This document shows, piece after piece, positions 46,660 through 54,778 of a stretch of DNA of 64,000 nucleotides. A model generated the notes under the pieces. That model was not told where the DNA came from, did not search any database, and saw only the letters and a program-made list of their open reading frames with translations. Within the stretch, counting starts at the first letter, position 1. Each line of letters starts with the position of its first letter. The stretch comes from Kitasatospora cinereorecta (GTDB lineage Bacteria > Actinomycetota > Actinomycetes > Streptomycetales > Streptomycetaceae): the NCBI RefSeq assembly GCF_024172095.1, contig NZ_JAMZDX010000006.1, forward strand, positions 496,001 to 560,000, read 5' to 3'. A program made the position numbers and the translations under genes.

Positions 46660-48201
46660 CTACTGGCCCGGGCAGGCGGCGGCCATCTGCTGCTCCTGCT
46701 CGGTGAGAGGCGGTGCGGTGGCGGGAGTGCCGGTGGAGGCCGAGGAGGCCTCCTTGGCGGCGGCGACCTTCTTGCAGACGGTCGCCTGGTCGCCGAGCTT
46801 GCGGACCTGGTCCTTGGCGTCCTCCAGGCTCTTGGCCTGGATGGTGTTGGTCACCTGGGTGCGCTGGAAGGTCGGCAGGAACTTCAGCTCCACGTCGCCG
46901 TGCTTCTCGTACACCGAGGAGAGGCCGAAGCCGGCCAGGTTCTGGTTGACGCCCTGGTAGACGGCGACGGTGTCGCCGTCGGCGCCGACGTAGTACTGGT
47001 CCTGGGTCCACTGCCAGCCGAACCAGCCGGCGCCGCCGAGCAGGCCGAGGACGACCAGCGCGGAGAGCGTGATCTTGAGGCCGCGGCGGCGCTTGCGCCG
47101 GCTCGGCCGCTCCTCGTAGTCGTCGTAGTCGGCGTGGCCGTAGGGCTCCGCGTCACCGAAGGACTCGGGCTGGCCGAAGGAGCCCGCCGGGCCCTCCTCG
47201 TAGCCCTGGGCCGGGCCGAAGCCGGGGGCGGCGCCGTAGCCGGCGGACGGGTCGCCGTAGCCGCCCGCCTGGTCGCCGTACGCGTCCCCGTGGGCCTGCG
47301 GGTAGCCCGCGGCCGGGCCGAAGGCGCCCTGCGGCGCCTGCGGGCGGCCGAGGCCGGCGGCGCGGCCCGCCGGGGTGTCGAGCACGCTCGGGTCGGCCAG
47401 CGGGTGCGGCTGGGCGTCGGCGACCGCGCCGACCACCACCGGGATGTCCGCCAGCTGCCCGCTGAGGGTGTCGGTGGCGCCGACGTCGATCACGTCGGCG
47501 ACGATGCAGGTGATGTTGTCCGGGCCGCCGCCGCGCAGGGCGAGCTGGATCAGCTCCTGGACGGTCTGCTGCGGGGCGTAGTAGCTCCCGAGCGTCTCCT
47601 CCAGGGTCTGGTGGCTGACCGGGCCGGACAGGCCGTCGGAGCAGATCAGGTAGCGGTCGCCGGCCCGGACCTCGCGGATCGACAGGTCGGGCTCGACCTG
47701 GCCGCGGCCGTCCAGGGCACGCATCAGCAGCGAGCGCTGGGGGTGGGTCTCGGCCTCCTCGGGCGTGATCCGGCCCTCGTCGACCAGCCGCTGCACCCAG
47801 GTGTGGTCCTGGGTGATCTGCACCAGCGAGCCGTCGCGCAGCAGGTAGGCGCGGGAGTCGCCGATGTGGACCATGCCCATCCGCTGGCCGGTCCACAGCA
47901 TCGCGGTGAGGGTGCAGCCCATGCCCTCCAGCTGCGGGTCCTCCTCGACCATCTGCCGCAGCCGGTCGTTGGCGGTCTGCACCGCGTCGTTCAGCAGGGT
48001 GAGCAGGTCGGCCCCGGGGATGTCCTCGTCCAGGCGGACGATCGAGCCGAGGACCTCCGAGGAGGCCACCTCGCCGGCCGCCGCGCCGCCCATGCCGTCG
48101 GCGACGGCCAGCAGCCGGGGACCGGCGTAGCCGGAGTCCTCGTTCCCCTCCCGGATCAGGCCCTTGTGCGAGCCGGCGGCGAAGCGCAGCACGAGAGTCA
48201 T
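46660..48201 (-). CDS. pstP: PP2C-family Ser/Thr phosphatase PstP
   Basis: 513 residues. PP2C domain (1-240) with metal-binding aspartates in EGNEDSG, VADGMGG, CSDGLSG and GGPDNITC. A Gly/Tyr/Pro-rich linker, a basic stretch RRKRRRG, one transmembrane helix (about 372-392) and an extracellular domain of 110 residues follow. It dephosphorylates PknB and its targets. Confidence 0.95.
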   Translation of the reverse strand: MTLVLRFAAGSHKGLIREGNEDSGYAGPRLLAVADGMGGAAAGEVASSEVLGSIVRLDEDIPGADLLTLLNDAVQTANDRLRQMVEEDPQLEGMGCTLTAMLWTGQRMGMVHIGDSRAYLLRDGSLVQITQDHTWVQRLVDEGRITPEEAETHPQRSLLMRALDGRGQVEPDLSIREVRAGDRYLICSDGLSGPVSHQTLEETLGSYYAPQQTVQELIQLALRGGGPDNITCIVADVIDVGATDTLSGQLADIPVVVGAVADAQPHPLADPSVLDTPAGRAAGLGRPQAPQGAFGPAAGYPQAHGDAYGDQAGGYGDPSAGYGAAPGFGPAQGYEEGPAGSFGQPESFGDAEPYGHADYDDYEERPSRRKRRRGLKITLSALVVLGLLGGAGWFGWQWTQDQYYVGADGDTVAVYQGVNQNLAGFGLSSVYEKHGDVELKFLPTFQRTQVTNTIQAKSLEDAKDQVRKLGDQATVCKKVAAAKEASSASTGTPATAPPLTEQEQQMAAACPGQ

Positions 48202-48252
48202 GCGGTCCGGACCCTCCTCTGGGTGGACGGGGTGCTGGTCCTCATGTGCTGA

Positions 48253-48762
48253 CTACTTCCGTAGCTCGATGACGGTCCTGCCGATGCGGAGCGGCACGCC
48301 GACCTGGAACGGTGTCGGGGCGGTGAGCCGCTGACGGTCCAGATAGGTGCCGTTGGTGGAGCCTAGATCCTCGACCGTCCACTGCCCAGTCTGGTCGGGG
48401 TAGATCCTGGCATGCCGGGAGGACGCGTAGTCGTCGTCGAGCACGATGGTGGAGTCGTGCGCCCGGCCCAGCGTGATGGTCTGGCCCTGGAGGGCGACGG
48501 TGGTGCCCTGCAGCGAACCCGCCACCACCACGAGGTGGGTCGGGGCGCCGCGGCGGGGCCGCGGCTGCTGCTGGGTGGCGGCCTGCTGGCTCTGCGGCGC
48601 CCGGCCGGCCGGGGCCTGGGCGGCCGCCGGCCGCCGCGCCCCGCGCGGGTTCACCTTGGTGCCGAACAGGTCGCTGCGGATCACCTGCACCGCGACGATG
48701 ACGAACAGCCACAGCACGGCGAGGAAACCCAGCCGCATGACCGTCAGGGTCAGATCTGACAT
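48253..48762 (-). CDS. fhaB: FHA-domain protein FhaB (FipA-like)
   Basis: 169 residues. One N-terminal transmembrane helix (about 8-27), then a linker, and a C-terminal FHA domain (about 85-169: GRAHDSTIVLDDDYASSRHA, STNGTYLD) that binds phosphothreonine. ATG 48762 is 11 bases after the fhaA stop. Confidence 0.94.
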   Translation of the reverse strand: MSDLTLTVMRLGFLAVLWLFVIVAVQVIRSDLFGTKVNPRGARRPAAAQAPAGRAPQSQQAATQQQPRPRRGAPTHLVVVAGSLQGTTVALQGQTITLGRAHDSTIVLDDDYASSRHARIYPDQTGQWTVEDLGSTNGTYLDRQRLTAPTPFQVGVPLRIGRTVIELRK

Positions 48763-48773
48763 AGGGGGCCGCT

Positions 48774-49640
48774 CTACCCTTCGACCTGTCGGTAGACGAT
48801 GGTGGTGGACCCGATGACGATTCGGGAGCCGTCGCGGAGCGTAGCGCGCTGGGTGTGCTGTCCGTCCACCACGATGCCGTTGGTGGACCCCAGGTCGAGC
48901 ACCATCGCGGGTGTTCCGGGGCGGATCTCGGCGTGCTTGCGGGACACCCCGGGGTCGTCGATACGGATGTCCGCCTCGGTGGAGCGGCCCAGCACCACGG
49001 CGCTGCCGGTGATCTGGTGCCGGGCACCGTTCACCTCGACCCAGCGGCGGGTGTTGGTGCCGCTGTGCCCGGCGCCCGGGAAGGGCCGCACGTTCCCGCC
49101 GGCCGACGGCGGGGCCGGCGGCATCGCGGGGGGCGCGGTCGGCGGGGGCGGCGCACCGTACGGGGCCGCGCCGGGCTGCTGCCACGGTGCGCCGGGTGCG
49201 GGCGGGGTGGGCTGGCGTCCGTAGCCGGGCGGGGCGGCCGGGGGTGCGGGCGGGGCCGGCACCTCCTCGGAGGCGAGGGTGCGGCTGCGCACCCGGTACA
49301 GGCCGGTGTCCAGGTCGTCGGCCTTGTCCAGGGTGACGTTCAGCGGCCCCATGAAGGTGTAGCGCTGGGCCTCGGCGTACTCGCGCACCATGCCGGCCAG
49401 CTCGGCGCCCAGCTGGCCCGCGTACGGGCTGAGGCGCTCGTGGTCGTGCGGGCTGAGCTCGACGATGAAGTCGTTCGGGACGACCGTGCGGTCGCGGTTC
49501 CAGATGGTGGCGTTGTTGTCGCACTCGCGCTGCAGCGCGCCCGCGATCTCCACCGGCTGGACCTCGGACTTGAACACCTTGGCGAAGGTGCCGTTGACGA
49601 GACCCTCGAGTCGCTGCTCGAACTTCTTCAGGACTCCCAC
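48774..49640 (-). CDS. fhaA: DUF3662/FHA protein FhaA
   Basis: 288 residues. N-terminal DUF3662 domain (1-120, starting GVLKKFEQRLEGLVNGTFAK), a Pro/Gly/Ala linker, and a C-terminal FHA domain (200-288: GRSTEADIRI, SRKHAEIR, STNGIVVD). In mycobacteria it binds the phosphorylated pseudokinase of MviN and restrains peptidoglycan synthesis. First gene of the leftward operon; a GTG start. Confidence 0.95.
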   Translation of the reverse strand: MGVLKKFEQRLEGLVNGTFAKVFKSEVQPVEIAGALQRECDNNATIWNRDRTVVPNDFIVELSPHDHERLSPYAGQLGAELAGMVREYAEAQRYTFMGPLNVTLDKADDLDTGLYRVRSRTLASEEVPAPPAPPAAPPGYGRQPTPPAPGAPWQQPGAAPYGAPPPPTAPPAMPPAPPSAGGNVRPFPGAGHSGTNTRRWVEVNGARHQITGSAVVLGRSTEADIRIDDPGVSRKHAEIRPGTPAMVLDLGSTNGIVVDGQHTQRATLRDGSRIVIGSTTIVYRQVEG

Positions 49641-49974
49641 GGGGCACCCCCTTCCAGGGCGTCGTCCGGGCCGGCGTCGGGCCGGCTCGATAGCGGTACT
49701 TCCGTACTGATCGTATCCACGCCCGGGCCATCCGTACGGTTCCCCTGGCCACGTCGCGCCCGTGAGGGCTACCCGCCCCGGCGCCCGCTCACTCGTTCGC
49801 CTCCCTCCGCTTGCGGGTCCGCGGGGAATGGATTCGGAGGTACCCCGCAGGTCGTGCTAATGTTTTCCATGTCGGAAGGGGCGCCCGAGAGGGAGCCGAA
49901 CGGAAGACCCCAAGAGATGCGGTAAGCTTCTCGGCAGGTCGGAAGAGCGGCAAGCATCTGAAGACAACACCCAT
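49641..49974. other. Divergent intergenic region, fhaA operon/tRNA-Leu
   Basis: 334 bp. It should contain the fhaA promoter (AT-richer around 49690-49720) and the tRNA-Leu promoter (AT-richer around 49855-49935), but I cannot assign hexamers with confidence. No repeat or gene was seen. Confidence 0.5.
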
Positions 49975-50058
49975 GCGCGGGTGGCGGAATAGGCAGACGC
50001 GCTGGATTCAGGTTCCAGTGCCCGAAAGGGCGTGGGGGTTCAACTCCCCCCTCGCGCA
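49975..50058 (+). tRNA. tRNA-Leu (CAG)
   Basis: 84 nt with the long variable arm of class II tRNAs (GTGCCCGAAAGGGCGT). The acceptor GCGCGGG pairs with CTCGCGC. The anticodon loop TTCAGGT gives CAG. The CCA end is not encoded. It marks the boundary between conserved oriC synteny and the accessory region. Confidence 0.96.
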
Positions 50059-50063
50059 CAGCG

Positions 50064-50097
50064 AAGGCCCCGCAGATCTCAGGATCTGCGGGGCCTT
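50064..50097 (+). terminator. Terminator after tRNA-Leu
   Basis: Perfect 15-bp stem with TCAG loop ending in TTT, five bases past the tRNA. Confidence 0.9.
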
Positions 50098-50127
50098 TCC
50101 CGTTCTCCCGGGATGTGACGGAGAAGA

Positions 50128-50159
50128 CAGTGGGCCCGGCCGGTCGGCCGGGCCCACTG
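50128..50159 (-). terminator. Terminator of the exopolysaccharide operon
   Basis: 14 to 15-bp inverted repeat (CAGTGGGCCCGGCC arm) with a minimal loop, ending two bases before the last gene's stop in the leftward direction. Confidence 0.8.
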
Positions 50160-50161
50160 GT

Positions 50162-51031
50162 TCAGTACGAGCCGATCCGGAAGTCGCGGAACTCCAGATC
50201 GGTGTTGTCGCCCCGCAGACCCACGCCGCCGGGTGCGGTGAGGCGTTCGGGGTCGTCGTCGACGGTTTCCAGGACGGTGGCGCCGTCGACGGTGAGGGTC
50301 AGGTGGACCCGGCCGTCGGGCATGGTGCGGGCGCTCGCTCCGACCTCGTGCCACTCGCCGTAGGGGAAGGAGTGTTTGCCCTCGGCGAGCGTCCGGTAGT
50401 CGCCCTGGTCGGACGTGTCGGCGTCCGGCCCCGGGGTCTTGCGCTTGATCTCCACGTGCCCGTCGCGGCGCCGGAAGCTGAGCGCGTACAGCTGCTGCGG
50501 GCTCCGGTAGCGCAGCCACAGGTGCGCGCCGTCCCAGTCCTGGGACGGGGTGCGGCCGGTGGTGCCGGGCGCCTGCAGGCGGACCCGGGCGGTGACCTGG
50601 CAGTCGCCGAAGTCCCGGCGGCGGGTGACCAGGCGGAAGACGGACGAGCCGGTGTGCCGGTCCGAGGCGGGGCCGGGGGAATCGCCGTCGGGGGCGCCGG
50701 TCCAGCCGGCGCCGTCCCTGGCGAACAGCGAACCGCTGGTGGCCACCCAGTCCTGGCTGACGCGGGCGTCCGCGGCCTGCTGGTTGCGGAAGGCGTACTC
50801 GTTGGTGACCAGGCCGTCCGGGCCGAGGGCCGGGCGGAACGGGGCCGGGCCGGCGTCCGGCGCCGGCCACAGCTCCCAGGCCGCGGCCGCCGCGGCCAGC
50901 GCCGCGACGGAGCCGCCGAGCAGGAGGGCCCGTCGGCCGAGCAGCGGACGATGGTCGTTCGGGTCGTGGTCGGTCACCGGGCCATGATCGCCCACCGTCT
51001 CCGGGCCCGTCATCGGATCACGGTCGCTCAC
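50162..51031 (-). CDS. Exported beta-sandwich (concanavalin/LamG-like) protein
   Basis: About 289 residues. N-terminal RRALLLGG before an Ala-rich helix resembles a Tat-type signal or membrane anchor. The remaining 230 residues look like a single beta-sandwich of the concanavalin/LamG kind (SSVFRLV, CQVTARVRL, YALSFRRRDGHVEI, HEVGASAR, FRDFRI), often carbohydrate-binding. The same pattern appears twice in the deacetylase upstream. GTG 51031 overlaps the previous stop by four bases. The probable function is binding or tailoring the polysaccharide; no catalytic motif was found. Confidence 0.72.
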   Translation of the reverse strand: MSDRDPMTGPETVGDHGPVTDHDPNDHRPLLGRRALLLGGSVAALAAAAAAWELWPAPDAGPAPFRPALGPDGLVTNEYAFRNQQAADARVSQDWVATSGSLFARDGAGWTGAPDGDSPGPASDRHTGSSVFRLVTRRRDFGDCQVTARVRLQAPGTTGRTPSQDWDGAHLWLRYRSPQQLYALSFRRRDGHVEIKRKTPGPDADTSDQGDYRTLAEGKHSFPYGEWHEVGASARTMPDGRVHLTLTVDGATVLETVDDDPERLTAPGGVGLRGDNTDLEFRDFRIGSY

Positions 51032-53154
51032 TTGACCGCCGCCTCGTACACCTTGAGGTTGCGCACGGTCGGCCAGGCGTTCCTGGTGACGTCCCGGTAG
51101 GCCGAGAACGCCACGCCGCCGGTGCCGCCGGCGTCGCCCTTGGCCGGGACGGCGAAGTTCACCGTGCCGTCCACGGTGATCCAGGTCGTCTCCGAGCCGA
51201 CCGTGATCTCCACGTCGTGGTGGTCGGCGTCGGCCAGCGCCCTGGACGCCACCAGCCTGCGGTTGTCGGCGCTGCCGGAGAGCACCTTGACGCCGCGGCG
51301 GCTGACCTCGACGCTTACCGCGCCGGGGCTGCCGACCCGGGCCCACAGCGCGGCGGAGACCCCCGGCGTGTTCAGCCGGCGGACGGTGCCGCGGACCGTG
51401 TACCGGGTCCAGCCGGCGGTGCGCTCCTGCTCGAAGGCCGCGTAGTCGGACAGCGCGAGCCCGGTCGGGGCCAGTCCGTCGCCGCCCACGTGCATGCTCG
51501 ACGGCACGCCGGGTGCGGTGGCCCAGCTGGCGCCGGGGTCGAGCAGCACGGCCTTGGCCACGCTCAGGGTGCTGGCGGCGGAGGTCGCCGCGCCGGGCGG
51601 GACCTGGGCCACCTTGAGTGCCGTGAACCTGGGCCACGGCGTCTTGTCGGAGCCGTTGCGCACCGACAGGGAGATGCCGCCGGTGGCGTTGCCGCCGGTC
51701 GCGGTGGTGGTGGTGCTCAGCTCGGTGCGGCCGTCGACAAGGACCTTGACCAGGTTTCCGCTGACCGTTACGTCGATCTGGTGGGTGGCGGCGGCGACCA
51801 GCGGCTTGGCGGAGATCTGCTCGCGCTTGTCGCCGCTGCCGCGCAGCAGGGTGACCGTGGAGCGGCTGAGGCCGACCGTGATCGGGTCCGCGCTGTCGTT
51901 GCGGGTGGTGAGGTTCACGTTGTTGCCGCCGTCGGCCAGGTCGGAGACGGTGGCGGTGACGGTGTAGTCGGTCCAGTCGACGGAGGCCATCGGCAGGTAG
52001 TCCGCGGCGGCGTACCCGCTGGTGCCCGGGTAGGGGCCGGCGCCGGTGAGCACGCCGATGTCCTTGGCGTTGCTGCCGTCGGTGCGCACCCAGGAGGCGG
52101 GCTCCTGGAGCGGGGCGTCCGCGACGGGCGGGACCAGCGTCCACTGCCTGACCTGGGTCAGCAGCTGGTCGGCGGTGGTGTCCTGGAAGACCTCCAGCCG
52201 CTGGACCTGCCGTGCGGCGGCTGCCCGGCGCCCGGCGGGCAGCGGGCGGTGGGTGAGGTCGGTGAGGGTGGCGACGAAGGTCCGTTCCAGAACGCCCTGC
52301 AGCGAGGGGCCGGGGATCGGCAGGTTGATCCGCTCGCTCATCTCCGAGAACGGGTAGGCGAACAGCTGCGGGCGGGGGAGGCCGTGGTCGGCGAAGTCGG
52401 TGAGGCTCTGCGCGATGTCGCCGTCGAGGCGGGCCTGGTACTCCTCCACGTTCTCCACCCGCTGCTTGGCGGGCAGCCACAGCCGGTTGGACAGCGCCGA
52501 GGCCTGGGTGCCGTCCGCGTCGACCTGACCGCGCTGGTGCAGGTCGTGGGTGTGGTCCTGGAAGTCCCAGCGGCCGGAGGCGGCCATCCGGGAGATCTCG
52601 GCCCAGGAGAGGTAGTACGGGCGGTTGTGGTCGACCTTGCCGGTGATCAGGTAGGACGCGGCGTGCATGTGGTGCTTGGCCAGGATGCGGTCGCCGTAGA
52701 CCCACAGGCCGTTGGTGCCGTCGTCGAAGGTGATGTAGACCGAGCGCGGCGGCGCCGGCCCGCCCCTCAGGTAGTCGACGAACTCGTCGGTGGTCAGCGT
52801 CCGGTAGCCGGCCGCCTCCAGGGCCGCCAGCTGCTCGTCGAAGCGCTGCGGGGTGACCACGTACTGGCTGGGGTTGGTCGGACTGATGTCGTGGTAGGTC
52901 AGCACGACCGGCGGGGCGGCCTCGGGCAGCTTCTCGGCGCCGCTGTGCCAGGAGGCCTGGAGCGCCCGGTCGAGGTGGGTGGGGGCGGGCGCGCCCTGCG
53001 GGGTGACGTCGCGGCGGAAGACGTAGTACTGCCAGCCGGCGTAGAACGGCAGGGCGAGGACGGACAGTGCCACGGCCACCAGCGTCAGCCGGGCGATCCA
53101 GTGCAGGACTCCGCGCCGGCCGCCCGCGCGCCGGGCGTCGGGAGTTGCGTTCAC
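51028..53154 (-). CDS. Membrane-anchored polysaccharide deacetylase with two beta-sandwich repeats
   Basis: 708 residues. One N-terminal helix (about 18-42). The CE4/NodB domain (80-330) has YHD at 87-89, FDDG at 143-146 and DHTHDLH at 200-206. Metal ligands would be Asp145, His201 and His206. The five-residue His spacing matches the PgaB/IcaB poly-N-acetylglucosamine deacetylases rather than the usual His-x3-His. Two similar beta-sandwich modules follow (about 375-535 and 545-708). It is predicted to remove N-acetyl groups from an extracellular glycan. The GTG start overlaps the 34-aa gene by four bases. Confidence 0.85.
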   Translation of the reverse strand: MNATPDARRAGGRRGVLHWIARLTLVAVALSVLALPFYAGWQYYVFRRDVTPQGAPAPTHLDRALQASWHSGAEKLPEAAPPVVLTYHDISPTNPSQYVVTPQRFDEQLAALEAAGYRTLTTDEFVDYLRGGPAPPRSVYITFDDGTNGLWVYGDRILAKHHMHAASYLITGKVDHNRPYYLSWAEISRMAASGRWDFQDHTHDLHQRGQVDADGTQASALSNRLWLPAKQRVENVEEYQARLDGDIAQSLTDFADHGLPRPQLFAYPFSEMSERINLPIPGPSLQGVLERTFVATLTDLTHRPLPAGRRAAAARQVQRLEVFQDTTADQLLTQVRQWTLVPPVADAPLQEPASWVRTDGSNAKDIGVLTGAGPYPGTSGYAAADYLPMASVDWTDYTVTATVSDLADGGNNVNLTTRNDSADPITVGLSRSTVTLLRGSGDKREQISAKPLVAAATHQIDVTVSGNLVKVLVDGRTELSTTTTATGGNATGGISLSVRNGSDKTPWPRFTALKVAQVPPGAATSAASTLSVAKAVLLDPGASWATAPGVPSSMHVGGDGLAPTGLALSDYAAFEQERTAGWTRYTVRGTVRRLNTPGVSAALWARVGSPGAVSVEVSRRGVKVLSGSADNRRLVASRALADADHHDVEITVGSETTWITVDGTVNFAVPAKGDAGGTGGVAFSAYRDVTRNAWPTVRNLKVYEAAVK

Positions 53155-53255
53155 AGCAGACTTCCTCGGGAGAGCACGACGGCGTAGACGCCGACGACGA
53201 CGGCGGCGGACAGGACGGCGGCGGTGAACCGCCCCACGGCACGCAGGATTCTCAT
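53151..53255 (-). CDS. 34-aa membrane peptide gene between glycosyltransferase and deacetylase
   Basis: 34 residues: basic start MRILRAVGRF, then one helix (about 10-29), end SRGSLL. Its ATG overlaps the glycosyltransferase stop (ATGA) and its TGA overlaps the deacetylase GTG (GTGA), so it is threaded between both genes by translational coupling. The position is that of the small accessory subunits PgaD/IcaD, which are larger. Homology is not visible; a glycosyltransferase subunit is inferred. Confidence 0.7.
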   Translation of the reverse strand: MRILRAVGRFTAAVLSAAVVVGVYAVVLSRGSLL

Positions 53256-54778
53256 GTCGCGCTCCTCGACCAGACGCCGCGTCGGATGGTGGCCAGCGAG
53301 TACGGCAGCAGCCAGGCGAGGACCACCGAGGAGAGCAGGCTCATCACCGGGCGGTAGCGCCAGCGGGTGTCGCCGGGGTTGTCGACCTTGAAGGCCAGGC
53401 CCCAGACCAGGCCCTTGAGGACGACGCCGCACAGGTACAGCAGGGTCAGGAAGGCGGCGCCGTGCAGCGGCGCCCAGAGCAGGTGGCGGAAGGCCATGAA
53501 CGGCGCCGACACCACCCACAGCGCGTGCCCGTAGTAGAGCGCGGCCGGGCCGAGGCCGCGGCGCCACATGAAGGTGCCGGTGAAGCACATGTTCCGGATG
53601 AAGCTCTTCTTCCACCGGATCTGCTGCTTCATGAACGGCCGGAACCGGGCCGGGACGTTGGTCCACACCCGGGCGGACTGGACGTAGCCGATCCGCCACG
53701 TGCGCTCCGGGAAGTCCTCGGCGGTGACGAACGGCGAGTCGGCGTACTGCCGCTTGAGGCCCTGGCCCTTCCACTTCTGGCCGAGCACGTAGCCGGTGAG
53801 CTGCCGGTCGGTGGCGAAGCGGAACGGGGCACCGAGGAAGCGGTCGCCGGCCCAGGCGGGCAGGTAGTTGTAGATCGCGTCGCGGCGGAAGACGGCGAGC
53901 GGCCCGGAGACGCAAGCGACCGAGCCGAAGACCGCCTCGGCGGCCTTGGCGACCCGGAACTGGCCCTCGTACCAGACGTCCTGGGCCCGGGTGAAGACGC
54001 TCACCGGGGCGTTCAGGGCCCGGCAGTGGCCGCTGACCGCGCCGAGTTCGGGGTGGCGGACCAGGGCGTCGATGCAGCGGCGCAGCGCGTCCGGGGCGAG
54101 GATGCAGTCGGAGTCGGTGAAGGCGATGACGTCGCCGTCGGCGATCTCGCAGGCGCGGACCAGGGCGTGCTTCTTGCCGAGGTTCTTGTCCAGGTAGAGG
54201 ACGGTGATGTCCAGTTCGTGCTCGAGACGGCGCAGGACGTCCCGGGTGCCGTCCTCGGAGAGGTCGTCGACGACGACGATCTGCAGGTCGGGGTAGTCGG
54301 AGGCGGCCATCGAGCGGACACAGTCCTCGATGCAGTCCTCCTCGTCCTTGACGGCGAGCAGGAAGCTCACCCGGGGGACGGCGGGCAGCGGCGGGAAGGT
54401 GTCCAGGTCGCGCGGGCGCCGGCGCAGTTCGCGGACGGCCGGGTCGTCGTACTTGCTGTAGGCGATGTACAGCATGGCGATGGTGCCGGTGAGGACGACG
54501 AAGCCGTAGCCGAGGATCAGCGGGCTCTGCGGCAGTCGGGGTGCCTCGCGGGCGAGGATCAGCAGCAGCGGCAGGATGCACAGCAGGGTCAGCACGCGGC
54601 GGAAGCCGTGCCGGACGGCGGGGTCCATCCGGTCCATGGCGCGGCCGAGCGGGCCGGGCCGGCGGACCGGGGCGCGGACGCCGGGGGGCAGCGGGGGCAG
54701 GACCCGGTCGGTGGCGGGCAGGCCGGGGGGCGGCCCGGCCGGAGTCTCCTCCGGCGCGGGCAGCGGGTGGAGGATCAC
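53252..54778 (-). CDS. Processive family 2 glycosyltransferase (hyaluronan/PNAG-synthase-like)
   Basis: 508 residues. Two N-terminal helices (about 62-105), a cytoplasmic GT-A domain (about 135-390), and three or four C-terminal helices. Motifs: VVVDDLSEDGT, DSDC (DxD), and QQIRW (QxxRW), the mark of processive synthases such as HasA, NodC, PgaC and cellulose synthase. It is expected to polymerise a beta-linked glycan from UDP-sugars and export it. GTG 54778 overlaps the dehydrogenase stop by four bases. Confidence 0.88.
   Translation of the reverse strand: MILHPLPAPEETPAGPPPGLPATDRVLPPLPPGVRAPVRRPGPLGRAMDRMDPAVRHGFRRVLTLLCILPLLLILAREAPRLPQSPLILGYGFVVLTGTIAMLYIAYSKYDDPAVRELRRRPRDLDTFPPLPAVPRVSFLLAVKDEEDCIEDCVRSMAASDYPDLQIVVVDDLSEDGTRDVLRRLEHELDITVLYLDKNLGKKHALVRACEIADGDVIAFTDSDCILAPDALRRCIDALVRHPELGAVSGHCRALNAPVSVFTRAQDVWYEGQFRVAKAAEAVFGSVACVSGPLAVFRRDAIYNYLPAWAGDRFLGAPFRFATDRQLTGYVLGQKWKGQGLKRQYADSPFVTAEDFPERTWRIGYVQSARVWTNVPARFRPFMKQQIRWKKSFIRNMCFTGTFMWRRGLGPAALYYGHALWVVSAPFMAFRHLLWAPLHGAAFLTLLYLCGVVLKGLVWGLAFKVDNPGDTRWRYRPVMSLLSSVVLAWLLPYSLATIRRGVWSRSAT

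Noticed and set aside
50162..53242. Apparent 1026-codon leftward frame spanning two genes, suggesting a fusion or frameshift
   Set aside because: Its first part is an out-of-frame shadow of the deacetylase. Its last 290 codons are the real beta-sandwich gene with its own GTG and a 4-base overlap.
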